Source: Fistularia commersonii
Lineage: Eukaryota; Chordata; Actinopteri; Syngnathiformes; Fistulariidae
Assembly: GCA_037954325.1 (NCBI GenBank)
Contig: JBBMNZ010000015.1
Location: 3,162,001-3,226,000, forward strand
DNA: 64,000 nucleotides
Direction of reading: 5' to 3'
Of this stretch, positions 51,585-63,438 are shown piece after piece (the first letter of the stretch is position 1; every line of letters starts with the position of its first letter). The notes under the pieces were generated by a model. That model worked only from the letters and a program-made list of their open reading frames with translations, made no database searches and was not told the DNA's origin. Position numbers and translations under genes: made by a program.

Positions 51585-52110
51585 CAAGGTGGGGTGACCC
51601 AGTGGTCATTAGGCAAGAGCCAGGGTTCACCTTTGACCTGTCCCCAGTTGATTGCTGGTTTACAAATGGAGGCAAACATTCGTTCACTCCTGCATTTACA
51701 TGTCTGGACAATTTAAGATAAGATAAGATTAACTTTATTGATTCTTTTGTCACAGCAGTGTAACGGTAATAGTGTCAAAAATACATATGAATATGAATAT
51801 AAATAGACAGCAGGGAGAACAGCAACAGCAACAACACCAGGAATAAGAATGGACAACATAAAGGAACAGTTCGGGTGAAAAATAGACAACCAAAAGTAAA
51901 CGCCAATATAAATAGAGTGACAATAGCAATGACAAGAATAAAATAAATAAACAAAAATAGACAGAATGCGTGGGGGTTGGGACCAACAAGGACGCTGACA
52001 AAAGAACATGCGAACTCAGTACGGAATGGCCCCCTATCAATATCAAACCATGGTCGTTCTTGTGAAGCGGAAGCACATGCAACTGCGTCACCATGACTCC
52101 CAATCTTTTC
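51585..52110 (-). repeat. Teleost repeat split by a nested insertion
   Basis: The outer parts (about 51585-51712 and 52001-52110) look like one teleost repeat copy: ttcactcctgcatttacatg, tctggacaattta, then after the gap agaacatgcgaactcagtac and caactgcgtcaccatgactc. Between them lies an unrelated A-rich block (separate entry). Confidence 0.65.
51713..52000 (-). mobile_element. Retroelement 3' end inserted in the repeat
   Basis: On the minus strand it ends caataaagttaatcttatct followed by further TATCT units, the look of a retrotransposon 3' terminus with a short tandem tail. The rest (CAACAG, AATAGA, AATAAA-rich) encodes nothing. The class is not certain. Confidence 0.5.
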
Positions 52111-53462
52111 ACTGTCGTACAATATCCACTTCCTCCTTTTTATTGACAGACATATTAGGTTTACATGTCTTCTAATCTGTGTTTATGTGATTTAGCAAAC
52201 TCCTCCCTGTTCATTCTGACTCACTCTGTCGTGAATTGGCTTCCTGATGAGGTTGTGACTCATCTTGCATTTACTTATGCTGTAGTTCTTCTTTCAAACC
52301 CACCTTTCAAATGGCTGAATGAATGAATGGAGAAATGACATACAGTATATGTGTAGAGAGAGAAATTCACTGGTTCAGAAGACTAGTGCTTCAGTTGTGA
52401 CCTTCTTTTTTAATGCAATTAGTAAGTCACTGACGATAATTAATTTTTTGTATATCTGTTCTCTAAAAAAAATTAACATCATATTGCATTTTTGTGAATA
52501 GATACAGTATCATAGGAATTATAATTATAATTTTTTTTTTTTGTTGATGAAAATGTATCTGTTTTTTTATTGCTGGCTCCTAAATTTCATTAGCCATACC
52601 ATGGCTTACTTTGTGATTTGTGAGGAATTTATTAAGATTTAAATTCATATGATATTATGCAAGCAGTGTATTATTAGGGCCTCTGATAATAACCAGTAAT
52701 ATATGATTAGGTATTTTATTTTATTTCATTTTAATTTATTTCATTTTATTTTATTTTGTTTTAATTTATTTTATTGCCTTTTGTGAGAAGTCAAGGTGTA
52801 TAATTGTGTAAATGACTTACGTCAACATTTCCAGGAGTCGTAACAATATATTTACACAATATCATGCTCAGTTCTCAGTATGGGTGGTCAAATCCCTCTG
52901 ACAATTGTTTACATCAGAAATTCTCCAGGACAGCACTACAGTGAATTGATGTCCAGTTATAGCATCATAAATGCTCTGGGCAAGACGCCCTTTGTTTGCA
53001 AAAATACTGGATAAGACACTTGTAGATGACATTTATTACTTATTATTGCTCAGGCTAATGCAATAGCTTGTAAATCACAAGTCACATTTTATAAGTGACC
53101 CTCAGAGGACATGAAACAATAAAATCTTTCAGCAATGATAAAAAAAGTGTTCAATAATTCTATAAAATGGTCTCATTTTATTTGAAGCTAACATGTTTCA
53201 TAGTACAGTAGCAATAAAGTAGAATATTATACACCCCAAAAAAATTGTGGAAAGGGTTTACTTTTCATCCATAGTTATGTGTCTTTATCAGCTGTGATTT
53301 GAGGTTTTAGATACTATGGAGTGAGATATGTGATAAACTATCCCTTTTCAGGAGCTTACCATGAACCCCCTACCTGCACCATTATACAGTAAACTTCTCA
53401 GATAGAAGTATGATAACATGCTGTAGTTACATCTCTTTCCTTTCCTCCACATCTTTTTAAAG
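52111..53462 (+). other. Intron end before acidic exon
   Basis: AT-rich, including a TTTTA/TTTCA tract at 52.71-52.78 kb. It ends with a pyrimidine-rich tract and acceptor tttttaaag. Confidence 0.55.
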
Positions 53463-53614
53463 CTGTTGTCATGCCTGACGGGGCATCGGAGAAGGCGGGT
53501 CCTGGCGACGAACTAGGCAGTGAGGAGGATCTGCTATATGACGAGTTCTGCAGCTCAGTGCACCGTTTTGGGCACCCAGGTGGAGGTGGAGGAGAGCAGC
53601 TTGCCATCAATGAG
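53463..53614 (+). CDS. arhgef4: arhgef4 exon, acidic part of APC-binding region
   Basis: After acceptor ttaaag the exon completes a phase 1 codon and reads VVMPDGASEKAGPGDELGSE, EDLLYDEFCSSVHRFGHPGG and GGGEQLAINE, ending at donor GAG|gtacaa in phase 0. Human Asef has MPDGALDT, EVGSEEDLYDDLHSSSHHY and SHPGGGGEQLAINE at the same place, a near-perfect match in order and spacing. This is the strongest evidence for arhgef4 over its paralogue spata13. The region precedes the SH3 domain and takes part in APC binding and autoinhibition. Both predicted starts (giant-exon isoform through 14144, short isoform through 20481) supply one base to the split codon, giving Ser or Ala respectively. The donor gtacaa is weaker than average. 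Confidence 0.93.
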
Positions 53615-55584
53615 GTACAACAACTTGAAATTGTCGTTTTTGCATCAACCAAAGGAATGCAGGTGGTGTCACTGAAAGAAAACCATTTGACTATTAAAAT
53701 CTCAAACATCAAAAAAAAACCCAAACCCCCCCAAAAACTTTTTTTTTTTTTTTTGTTTTAGCAAAGACTCCAAAACTAATAACATTGCATAACGTTTACA
53801 CATGACAAATTATTGCCATTTGACAGTTAAATACCAGCTGGTGTTAAGTATTTCCAGGCATCTGGTTAAAATGACTTTTTTTAAATATGGCATTCATAGC
53901 TCTGGACATTTTTGGTGATGACAAAGAAATTTGAATAATAACAATTGACATAATATGAGTAAGTTAGGTAAATAGCAGTTTTTTGAATAATCTGTTAAAT
54001 GATCAATAAAAAGGATAACGTATACAAGGACACATTAGATACTCATATTTAAAAAAAAACTGTCAAAGTGTGTCATTTCAAAGTACATGAAAAACTTCAT
54101 GAATAAATGATAGAATGCAAAAATGTGTTTGGATATGCAGTTTATATTGAATTGATTTATGGAAAGAGTCTTTAATCAGGCTTTTAAAAGGGCAGATGCT
54201 TTCACCATTTGCATTTTCTTGACGTTTTCCCTTTTCCCATTAGCTCTTTAATTTGCTTCATCATTTCTGCCACACTTTGAGCCCTGCACTTTAAAGTGTT
54301 CCCTGTGAAAAAAATATCTCCCCTAAATGTATTAAACCACAAAGTTTGCTAGTGATTCTCCAAAAAGTATAAAACTGGAAAATCAATGAGTGAAAACATG
54401 GTAATTTTGACCTTTTTATCTCCTCTTCATGTCTTTTCTTTTTGTGACCTTCAGATCCCCAAAAGATACCCCATGTTCAGAAAACAAATTGATAACTAAT
54501 GGATGGACTACTTAATTTATAGTTATATTATCTTAACGATAAAAAAAGTTATCTTTACTTTTATGTGTTCTGATTAAAAATCTAAATCATATCAAAGCTA
54601 CCTTTTTGGGCTTGTACATTGTATTAAAGTCAGTGTTGTGGGAATGATTTGGCTGGTGACTTTAGTTTCTGAATCAGATTTTTTCCCCACCAGAGGCAAA
54701 GCCAGTTGTAGAATATCAGTTTCCTCCCAAAACTTAAGGAATCCACATCCCACCTCTCTGAAATTTGAAGGGACTTTGACGGGAAACTTCAAATCAATGA
54801 CATTGGAAGCCTTTACAGCCTAATCCAGGTGCCCTGCTCAGAACCAGGGCCCGTTCTCCCAATATAAATACATCCGTCTGTACATGAGAAACACCAACTC
54901 ACTATTGCATGTGAAAGCAGACTATAGCTCTCTCACATAACTTGCTGCACATATTCTGGGGGTATGAAACATATATTTGCTATAGAACCGGGACGTTAAC
55001 CCAAACCAAGTTTAAACTGCCATTTAGAAACCTCTTATTGAATTCCTCTTTGCTCATGTTAATTTATGGTATTTTATCTTGTGGCTACATTTAGCTTAGG
55101 TGAATTCCAAAATAAATTGTAGTCTTGATTGATGGAGGCATGATGATGCACCCGCCTTTTACTAAATATATATCAGAATTCATCCTTCGTACACAGTGAC
55201 AGTACGCAAACAGATTAAGTGCTTCTGAACACTAAGTGACTAATTGATTATTTGAGGATTAAAATGGAATTTGGCAATTAAAATATTTTTTCGAGTTCTA
55301 CGATCACTATTCCATATCACTTTCACACATCTGCAGGTATGATATGATCAAATATTTCCCAATACTCATGGAATACTGTTTTGGAGTAAAGTACTGGACT
55401 TGCAGGTACCGTACAGCAGTGCAGTCCTGCAACAACATATCTGCCTGGATACTGATCAACCAGAGCTGCTTTTGACATCACTACCACCTAGTGACTTGAT
55501 ATGAATTATTAAATACAAAACAATAAATAAATGAATTCCTTGATTTTAACAAAAGATAACATTTAAGACTAAAATAGTGAAAGA

Positions 55585-55695
55585 GCACATTAAGTTAGTT
55601 GATGTGAGAAAAGAGTTTACAGAGAATAGTCTTAGACTAAGGAGGTCGATTCGCTGCGGCCAACCCTGAAGGGAAAAGCCAAAAGGAAATGAGGT
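55585..55695 (+). mobile_element. LINE 3' terminal fragment, forward copy
   Basis: Short decayed piece: ttagttgatgtgagaaaaga, ctaaggaggtcgattcgctg, cggccaaccctgaagggaaa. It matches the VREED...MIxCGDP end and trailer of the LINE family seen at 45.4 and 47.6 kb. Confidence 0.7.
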
Positions 55696-55836
55696 AGTGG
55701 TATATTTGTTTTACTTTAGTGTTGATATTTTCCATATTTCTTTTTTAGACCTGTCAGGGAAATGACAAGGTACCATTGCAGACACAAAAAAGAAATTATA
55801 TGAAAAAAGTAACAAATCACCTTGAATTTTGCTATG

Positions 55837-55865
55837 ATATATATATATATATATATGCTTGTATC

Positions 55866-55906
<41 letters not shown>
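55837..55906 (+). repeat. Compound (AT)n-(GT)n microsatellite
   Basis: About ten AT units, a short spacer, then about 18 GT units followed by a G-run. Confidence 0.95.
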
Positions 55907-56767
55907 CGGGGGGGGCTGAGCTTGTTATATTTATGCTTCAACCATCTCTATGTACAGCAGGGGTCACATGAACCATTATTAGGGGTGTGGGGCTCGCAGA
56001 TTGAAAACCGCTGCTCTAGAGAGCGGAGACTGCTGGTCTTGGTGACGTTGCATTTCGCTGACGAGGGGCTGTTTAATACTGAGCCGAGGAGAATCGAAAT
56101 AAATGGATGTGTGTATCTGTGAAGTACACTGTTTGTGTATTGGACATATGGTAGCATAGTAACAAGTGAAACAAACCCTGGCCTTAGCAAAGCCATGAAA
56201 AATCCCTCTCTTTGCCTTTTGGCTACGAGGGGTAGCAACAACAAGCTTTGAGGCTGGCGGGTTATTTTGTTGTCATGGATACCTGTTCTGGATTCTGCGG
56301 ATGCACAAGCTCAGTGAAATGTGATTTACAGAGGCGATACATTCAGCCTCGGTGAAGCTGCGCCAGCATGACATGCTGATTTTTTGCATTAAGTGAGTCT
56401 ATTACATACTGGAATTATCCATGTGCTGATTACATTGAATGTAATATGTGTGACTTCATGAGCACGGCCGGCAGGGCTCCCCGGAAAAGTTCAACACGAG
56501 GGCGTCACAGCAAGATCAGCCAGATGCTAGGTAGTATAACCCCCCCCGTACCACCTTATGTTGTTCTACCCAGATGAGAGGATAACCCGACCCATGAAAT
56601 AGCTATGTAATTTAAGCTAATAGTTTTTGCACAGGCACTGGAATTTTAATTTTTTTTCCCATCTCAGTACAAATCTGAACACCCATTTCTATTCCTAGAA
56701 ATGTACATTTTGAATTAACTTTTAAATGATTATTTTTTCAAATTTTCTATTTTATGTGCTGACCTTT

Positions 56768-56772
<5 letters not shown>

Positions 56773-56807
<35 letters not shown>
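56773..56807 (+). repeat. (AT)n microsatellite
   Basis: About 17 uninterrupted AT units. Confidence 0.95.
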
Positions 56808-56810
<3 letters not shown>

Positions 56811-58699
56811 CAAAATGAGTCAATGGTTTTCTTAAACTAGATAATTTATCATTTATTTCATTTATGTATTTATTGCTCATGGTGGGTGTAACACCTACTT
56901 AACACCTTTTTTTTCTGACATTTTTGTCATCTTTTGTTATTTTTACTGAGAACTGTATATGTGTAGATGTCACATTACTCATCATCTGTACCTGGTACCT
57001 GGTGTTGTTTTTTTTTTTGTGCAGGGGGAAGTTTATTTTTTGGCATCCTGAGCATTCCTGCATTACAGTAGTTTTGGGATGTGGTGATTGATCATTCCTG
57101 CTTAGATATGTTGCCAAATTGTGCATTAATGGTGTCACGCTTGGGTCACCTACAGACGTGAAAGTATGAACATCCCTCAGGTTCGGTGTGAACTCCGTTG
57201 CTGTCACACCTAAAAATGGGTTAGATTCTTTAAGAAAAAAAACACATCCTGATCCATAGTTCTGCAGATACATAAGAGACAGAGTACATCCATTTATCTG
57301 TCCTCATGACAGCCACCCTCTCAGACAGGAATACATTGCTTCAACACTAAATATCAATTGCAGGGTAATAACGTTTTCTGCATCTTTGTTTTTTTAAGCT
57401 GTGTAACAAAATACCGCCGGATGCGTGGCAAAGCAACCAAACTGTTTTTGACAGTATTTTGCGCTTTAGTGGATTTAATTCATTTTCACCTACTCTCTTT
57501 TTTAAATGTTAACTGTTCAAGCATTAAATCAATCTCCAGCGCCTCATTCTGATTTATTTTTCTTGAGGGGAATAAGTTTAAATTGCTGAAGTCAGTGATA
57601 TAAATCTAGCATGGAGCGGATTTTTCACCCCCCTCAGCCCTGAAGCCCCGCTCTGCCTGGTGATGAGCAAATGAGTTCAGTATTGCGTTGCAGCTTCTGA
57701 CAGAGCCAGCACTCTGATGCCATCCTGTGGAGGATGTGTAGTACGTCCTACACACAGCGAGGATTAAACTAAAGATGCAAAATGCACCTTTTCAAATTTT
57801 CAGTAAAAGAAAAGTATGATTTGAAAGGCATTAAAGGGATCTTTCCAGCAGAAGCAGATATATTACATCTCTTTAAAGACTATATACAACATCATATACT
57901 TCTTTAATACCCTCCCTACTTACATTTCAAGCTTCACACCAACCTAACTATGTCAGTGATGCCTGGACTCAGACACAACTATTACCAGTTTACTGAAAAT
58001 ACTGGTGCACTTATTTCAAAACAAAATAGGGTATTATTAAAACAAACATTCTGGGATAAGATTATTAAAGTAACACATTTAATTACTTTTGTTAGTAATG
58101 TGCTAAAATTAAAATAGATGGGTTGTTCACGTTAGATCGTCTCAATGCTGTTCGACTCATTATTTTGTTCTTAAATCTATACAGTTAAATGTTTTTGCAG
58201 CTAAATGCCTTTAAAATACATATTCAACGATAGTATTCAGGCATTTTTCTGATTGATTAAAAGAGGAAGATAAAGGTTTTAAAATTGACTTTTGCGACTG
58301 TTTCCCATGTCATTTAACTACTGTTCGTGAGAATCATTTCAATACAAATTTTTTGGCGTGCTCATGAAGTTGGTAGATGTGTGTCTTTACCTCCTGGCTC
58401 TGAAACCAACCTTTACATGAGCAACACTCACACACACTCCAGTCCTTTCCCCGGAGATTGGTCCATTATTCTGCATGGCCTCCAATCTACCCCTCCCTCC
58501 TTGCCTCTCATCGCAGCGACCTACCCCCACTCCCACCTCACCCCCTTAGGGGTTGCTATGTCCCTGCCTCAACCACTCTGGTATCCAGGATACGCTGACA
58601 CACTCTACATCCTGATTGGCTGCCGGCTATGCAAGGGTGGGCATGCAAAAAAAAGGGAAGGGAAGGGAAGGAAGGGAGAGAGAGGGGAAAAAAAAAAGA

Positions 58700-59110
58700 A
58701 AAAGAGGGCGATCCTCGTAGTTAGATGGATGGCTGAAGCAGCACGGCTCCGGGCGCAGCACCATTTTATCCCGAGCTCTTAGCTGAGAGGAAAGGTTGGA
58801 CAGGAGACGAGTCAGACACGCTCGGTCCGGAGAGATAATCGCAGCCCCGAAGACAGGAACCCAAGGACGGATACGAAGACGAGGAGACATGAGCTTTAAA
58901 CGAAGAGATGCAGCGTTCCGCCCTCCGTCGTCCATCCTGACATCCTGACCAAGAAGAGAGGAATTGAAAACCGAGAAAATCCTGACGGTGATTTAAGATC
59001 GAGCGAAAGGAGGGAGGCGCCTGTTTCTGAAAGAAGAGAAAGGGAGTAACGGAAGAGGTGGGGGGATGCTCAGCTTGTAACACACATTGAGATTCCACAA
59101 CACACAGATT

Positions 59111-59145
<35 letters not shown>

Positions 59146-59430
59146 TGACAGAAATAGGCACCCAGCCTCCACGGGCAGGCCGGGGCACCACTGGCCGACG
59201 GCAAAGTGGCAGGAGAAGCAGAGGAGACGGGTGCCGGTACCAAGCGGAGGAGGCTTGAGGACAGCGACGGAGAAAGCCGAGGAGGACAAGTGGACGCGGT
59301 GTGGTGTGGTGGCTTGGCGCTGAGGGAGAGGAGGCGGGGGAGGGGCGGCAGCGCTGAGCAGGAGGAAGAAGAGGAGGCCTGGAGACTGATGGCTCGTGGC
59401 AGCGGCTCGGGGAGGTGGAGCAGGCAGAGG
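58700..59430 (+). promoter_or_regulatory. GC-rich island: likely promoter and 5' UTR of microprotein transcript
   Basis: This block is markedly more GC- and CpG-rich than the surroundings, with purine runs (58651-58705), cggctccgggcgcagc and ggaggcgggggaggggcggc. It contains a CA repeat (59114-59141). An open frame in phase with the microprotein extends upstream to a start-like TTG or GTG codon near 59206, with an in-frame ATG at 59389, but this part is low-complexity and reads like 5' UTR. Transcription start is not known. Confidence 0.5.
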
Positions 59431-59559
59431 ATGGGGTTCTTCAACACCTTGCTGCGCTGCAACCTCCCACCAGAGACACAGAAGGTGGTGGTGTTCCTCA
59501 TCATGATGCTGCTCATCATCATCAATGTGGTGCTCATGTTCTTGCTCGCTTTCCAGTAG
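59431..59559 (+). CDS. 42-residue single-pass membrane microprotein
   Basis: The ATG at 59431 lies in a good context (agaggATGg). The product starts MGFFNTLLRCNLPPETQK, continues with a hydrophobic run of about 22 residues (VVVFLIMMLLIIINVVLMFL) and ends LAFQ and stop. This is a short soluble head with one cysteine and one transmembrane helix at the very C-terminus, as in tail-anchored or regulin-like microproteins. An upstream in-frame ATG at 59389 would add MARGSGSGRWSRQR, in poorer context. It sits on the + strand inside the arhgef4 intron before the SH3 exon, in a GC-rich island. I recognise no named family with certainty; it fits the 'small integral membrane protein' class. CA repeats flank the ORF. 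A donor-like CAG|gtacca at 59740 downstream suggests further exons. AATAAA strings occur at 60005 and 60182. Confidence 0.6.
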   Translation: MGFFNTLLRCNLPPETQKVVVFLIMMLLIIINVVLMFLLAFQ

Positions 59560-59565
59560 AACAGG

Positions 59566-59610
59566 CACGCACACACATGCACACACACACTCACACACAC
59601 ACACACACAC
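59566..59610 (+). repeat. CA microsatellite after the microprotein stop
   Basis: Interrupted CA/CACA repeats start 7 bases after the stop codon, mirroring the CA run at 59114-59141 in the likely 5' UTR. Confidence 0.9.
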
Positions 59611-59739
59611 GCCACTGGAGTCTAGAGGAGACTCAGAACTGACAGACAAAGCAGCCCAGCCCCAGCACCAGGACGGCCTTGCCGAGGAGACACAAGGCTG
59701 AGATTGATGGGTGTCCAAAATGGCAACAGCAGAGCACAG

Positions 59740-62700
59740 GTACCACCTGTGTGTGTGTGTGTGTGCGTGTGTGTTGAGTGTTTGCGTGTGGGTGTGCGTG
59801 TGTATGCGTGTGCGTTCTCTATATAATTTAAGCTCTTATTGGTTTACATTACACAATATGCACAGGTGTTTTGAGATATTTACAGACAAGGGATCTATTT
59901 AACTTCTATCTTTAGCTGCTAAGTGTGCATTTCTGTATTCAGGCCATTGTAGCTGTGCAGAAACTCAATCAAGAACCTTGTGGCATTATTAAATCATTTG
60001 CAAGAATAAAATATCATTCATTCATGGGGTTTTAATTCTTGGGATAAAACTGGCAATTGATGAGAAAAAATTAAAATGTATGTTACAGAAAATGTCAGCC
60101 CAGAATAACAATGCTATTGAAACAAAATCTCAAAAGAACACATCTGAAATGAACTGAACTGCAAGTGACTCTTGTGCAGGCAATAAAATACATGTGATAT
60201 CACACACAGGTAAAGTTTGAACCTTCAGCTTAGAGGTTCACAAATAATTCCAGAGGAATATGTAATGTAATGCATGTTTATCCTCAGCAGGATAAGGAAA
60301 GGCTTCAGAATTTATCTTCGATATCCAGCTATCTTTGATGAATCACTTTCTATATTTTGCATATATATCCTCTCAGTCTTTATTCTAGTGTTTTACATTG
60401 TATCCCGTAGTTGTGTGTTGGAATGTATTCCTGGGTTTTGCAATTGATAGATTTATCGATGCCTGTCTGACAAGCTAAATAAGGATCCCTTGGTTTTTCA
60501 TCTATTTATTGCTGACTTCTGGTGCCAATACTTTGCAACTTTTAAGTTATCCAACTTAAGTAAACCAAACTCTATTGTCTTCTTGACACACAGGTCGAAG
60601 TAGGATTGTTTCTTTCATTGGCATTCTTTTGTAAATGTGTGTGTTCCTGTGTGTGGGTGGGTGTGTGTGTGTGTTTGTGTGTGAGGCAAGGCCAGGGGGA
60701 CGTCTCATTTTACTTTTCATCCAGTTGAACAATAAAGGATGTTTTCATTTTAGCAAATCCAATGACAACAAATTATTTCAGCTTTATTTTTGTAAATAAA
60801 ACCCTGACTTTATTAATTAGACTTTTTGGATTGTTCAGGCTTGTTCATGCCTCAGTTACTTTAACTGACTATGGGGTGCAGGTGCGTGTGTGCAAATTAG
60901 CGATTACTGTTGCCATGGTAACAAAATCACGATGCTCGTCCTACTTACAGTAAAATTCATATAGTTATTTCCTGTCCTTACATTTCATAAGAGAATATTG
61001 AGGTGTCATGTAGTCACAGAGGAATCTGCAGAGAAAAGGCAGCACTGAAACAAGATGGTGTGGGTGTGTTGCCTAGCAACAGCCACATTGGCTGTTTTTA
61101 TTCCATGTTCTGATGGATCAGTGGAACTAGGAGTGAGATGACAAAGAGAAATGAAATGACTGAAAGTGCCAATACGGGAGGAATGTTGTGAAATGAGGGT
61201 GAGTAAAGAGAAGCCTGCTGTGGAGCGGCCCGGCTGATGTGGTCCGGTTACCCCAGAATCAGGCTGAGCAGCAGAACGGGCGGCTCGTGCAGGCCGGCAT
61301 TGGCACAGTGAACTGTTGATGTGTACAAGTGTGGTATACAACCACTGCAGAATCTTAATCTTACATAGCCATATCTCTTCCTCCTCCATGCGCTTTCACC
61401 AAGGCCCAAAGTTATCATGCTAAACTCAGTGTTGCCCACCATCCTGCCTGCTCGCCTCTAACAGCATATAAGATTAGTAATTCTCTCTGCTGTGCTTATT
61501 TTTGTTGAATCCCCTTAAATCACATGTGTCAAACTCAAGGCCCGCGGGCCAAATGTGGCCCGCAACATCATTTTATGTACCCGGCGAGAACGTCTTAAAA
61601 GGTCTGATTGTCTTAAAATGAATTTCAAATGTGTGCATTGACAGTAAATAACAGTTCCCACATTTCATGCTGATAATGTAAACCGCAAAGTGATGGTAAT
61701 ATTTCGCAGTTTCAGAAAGCATGAAAAGGGACCGGTCGGCCCTAAAGCAGAAGCTAGAAGCAGTCGGACAGAACTTAGCCTGACAGCAAAAGCGTATCCT
61801 GCCTTGGATTACTGATAACTTGATAACCTGGATTGCGTCCGATGTAATTACCACTTCAGGATTCATTTATCAAATTTTCTTACATATTTTCATATTTCAT
61901 ATTTGGATCCAGGACGTTTTTCACCTGATGCCAATACTGATTTTTGTTTATGTATGTATATCAGGAAATGGATTGTGATGTGTGTGTGTGTGTTGTGTGT
62001 GTGATGTAAATATCAAAAGTAAAAGAAGTCTTTATTCAGGGTAAATAATCAGTGCTCTATTTATCATTTCTATATGACATCTCAGTGACAGAGCAGAATT
62101 TAAAGAAGAAGACGGAAGAGCCAAGTTACATACATTATGAACAATATGTTCATGGTATTAATATCAGTGAAATATAACAGCAATAGCTGTAAATTAGTTT
62201 GAACTACCAACTACAAAGTGAAAAAAAAAGTCAGAGACCTCAGTTAATTGTCAGGACCCAATGTCAACAGATGTTCAGACTAAATGAACATTAACATTTG
62301 ATGTTGCTCCTGTAGAAAACTTGAAATACAAAATATCAGCCTCGAACTAAATCCAATTTTCGTATCATGGCTAAATTAAGGCTGCCAATGACAATAGCTA
62401 AATAGTAACATTTTTTTTTGTCTATTGCCATATACAGATAACTAAATATTCATGTCTTACAATGTTTATCCCAAGCTACAGATTTATTTATCACAAAATA
62501 ATCCTATATTGTATCAAAAATGTTATTTTTAGGGGTACAAATATTTATATACATGAATGAAAGGCCAGTATCAAATAAGAAAATCAGCTGGCTGACTTGT
62601 TTCTTGGGCTCTATTCATAGAAAGACAGAATTTTCAGAAGCAACGGCCTGCAACACTGACATGATGCTGCTCACTTTCAGTACAAAGTTAACCCTTTTCT

Positions 62701-63438
62701 ACTTTCCATATCTATTATAAGATTTTCTGAGAGAGGACAGTGTTCACACTGTGGGCAGCACTGTAACAGGATGTCAAAAATAGGTTATCCAATAAGGAAA
62801 GAACTGTTGGAATCTGTGAAGCACCAACCGGGCCAAGATGATGCGCTGCTTTTTTTCTTTGTATTCTATTTGCACTTTTTAAATAAAGTGACAAATGTAC
62901 TGTATAAGTGCCTGAAAGGGAATAAGTCATATAGAGCAATAGAACTGTCTCTCTTTCAAATGTATTCAATGTTCATAAAACTGAATCATCAATCCTACAT
63001 TACACTCCAAGATTGAAAGATTGGACAAGATAAGATCAGAAAATAAGCTATATATAGCACCATGAGGTGTTATTTACAATAGAAATATAACTCATGGACT
63101 TCCTGGAGATGACGGGGCATTTATGCAGGTGAAAAGACCATCAGTAAAGCGCTTGATTTTCAACATTTTTCTCTCTTCTCTTCATCAATGTCTTCTGCCT
63201 CTCGTCCATCACTTGACCTCTATTTGCAAATATCCCTCCATGTCTGAATAAAGCCTGAAATATAGTCAGAGTACAAGAGAATGATGTTGACTGCAGACAG
63301 ATGACATGACACCAGCAGTGTTTCCTTGTCTGAGCACAGATGTAGATATGACTAGAAGCACTTTATGGAGATTCCACTTCACAAGCTTTTTCGACATGAT
63401 GAAACATCTCTGAATCACTGATCCCCCCCCCCCCGCAG
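59740..63438 (+). other. Intron before SH3 exon
   Basis: AT-rich with GT-rich patches (59.75-59.81, 60.64-60.69 and 61.98 kb). A hAT-like repeat is listed separately. It ends in a run of 12 C (63423-63434) and the acceptor gcag. Confidence 0.55.
61517..61870. repeat. Possible hAT-like non-autonomous element
   Basis: Opens with cacatgtgtcaaactcaagg cccgcgggccaaatgtggcc and continues with catcattttatgtacccggc, a phrase common to interspersed repeats in vertebrate genomes and usually ascribed to hAT-type transposons. The far boundary is not visible, and no transposase is present. Confidence 0.5.

Larger units (their letters stand above)
53615..58700 (+). other. Intron between acidic exon and microprotein island
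   Basis: AT-rich. Contains a T-run near 53.74 kb, a LINE tail (55.6 kb) and AT/GT microsatellites (listed). A hAT-like phrase (gattgaaaaccgctgctctaga near 55999) hints at a further transposon end, not resolved. Confidence 0.5.

Noticed and set aside
51750..52122. Overlapping hydrophobic minus-strand frames of 98-120 codons
   Set aside because: They read through a low-complexity CAA/AAT-rich insertion in three phases at once, giving Leu/Ser/Cys-rich strings; not protein-like.
58327..58782. 151-codon plus-strand frame before the GC-rich island
   Set aside because: Passes through purine runs into Lys/Glu/Arg low complexity; no good start context, no domain; likely promoter sequence.
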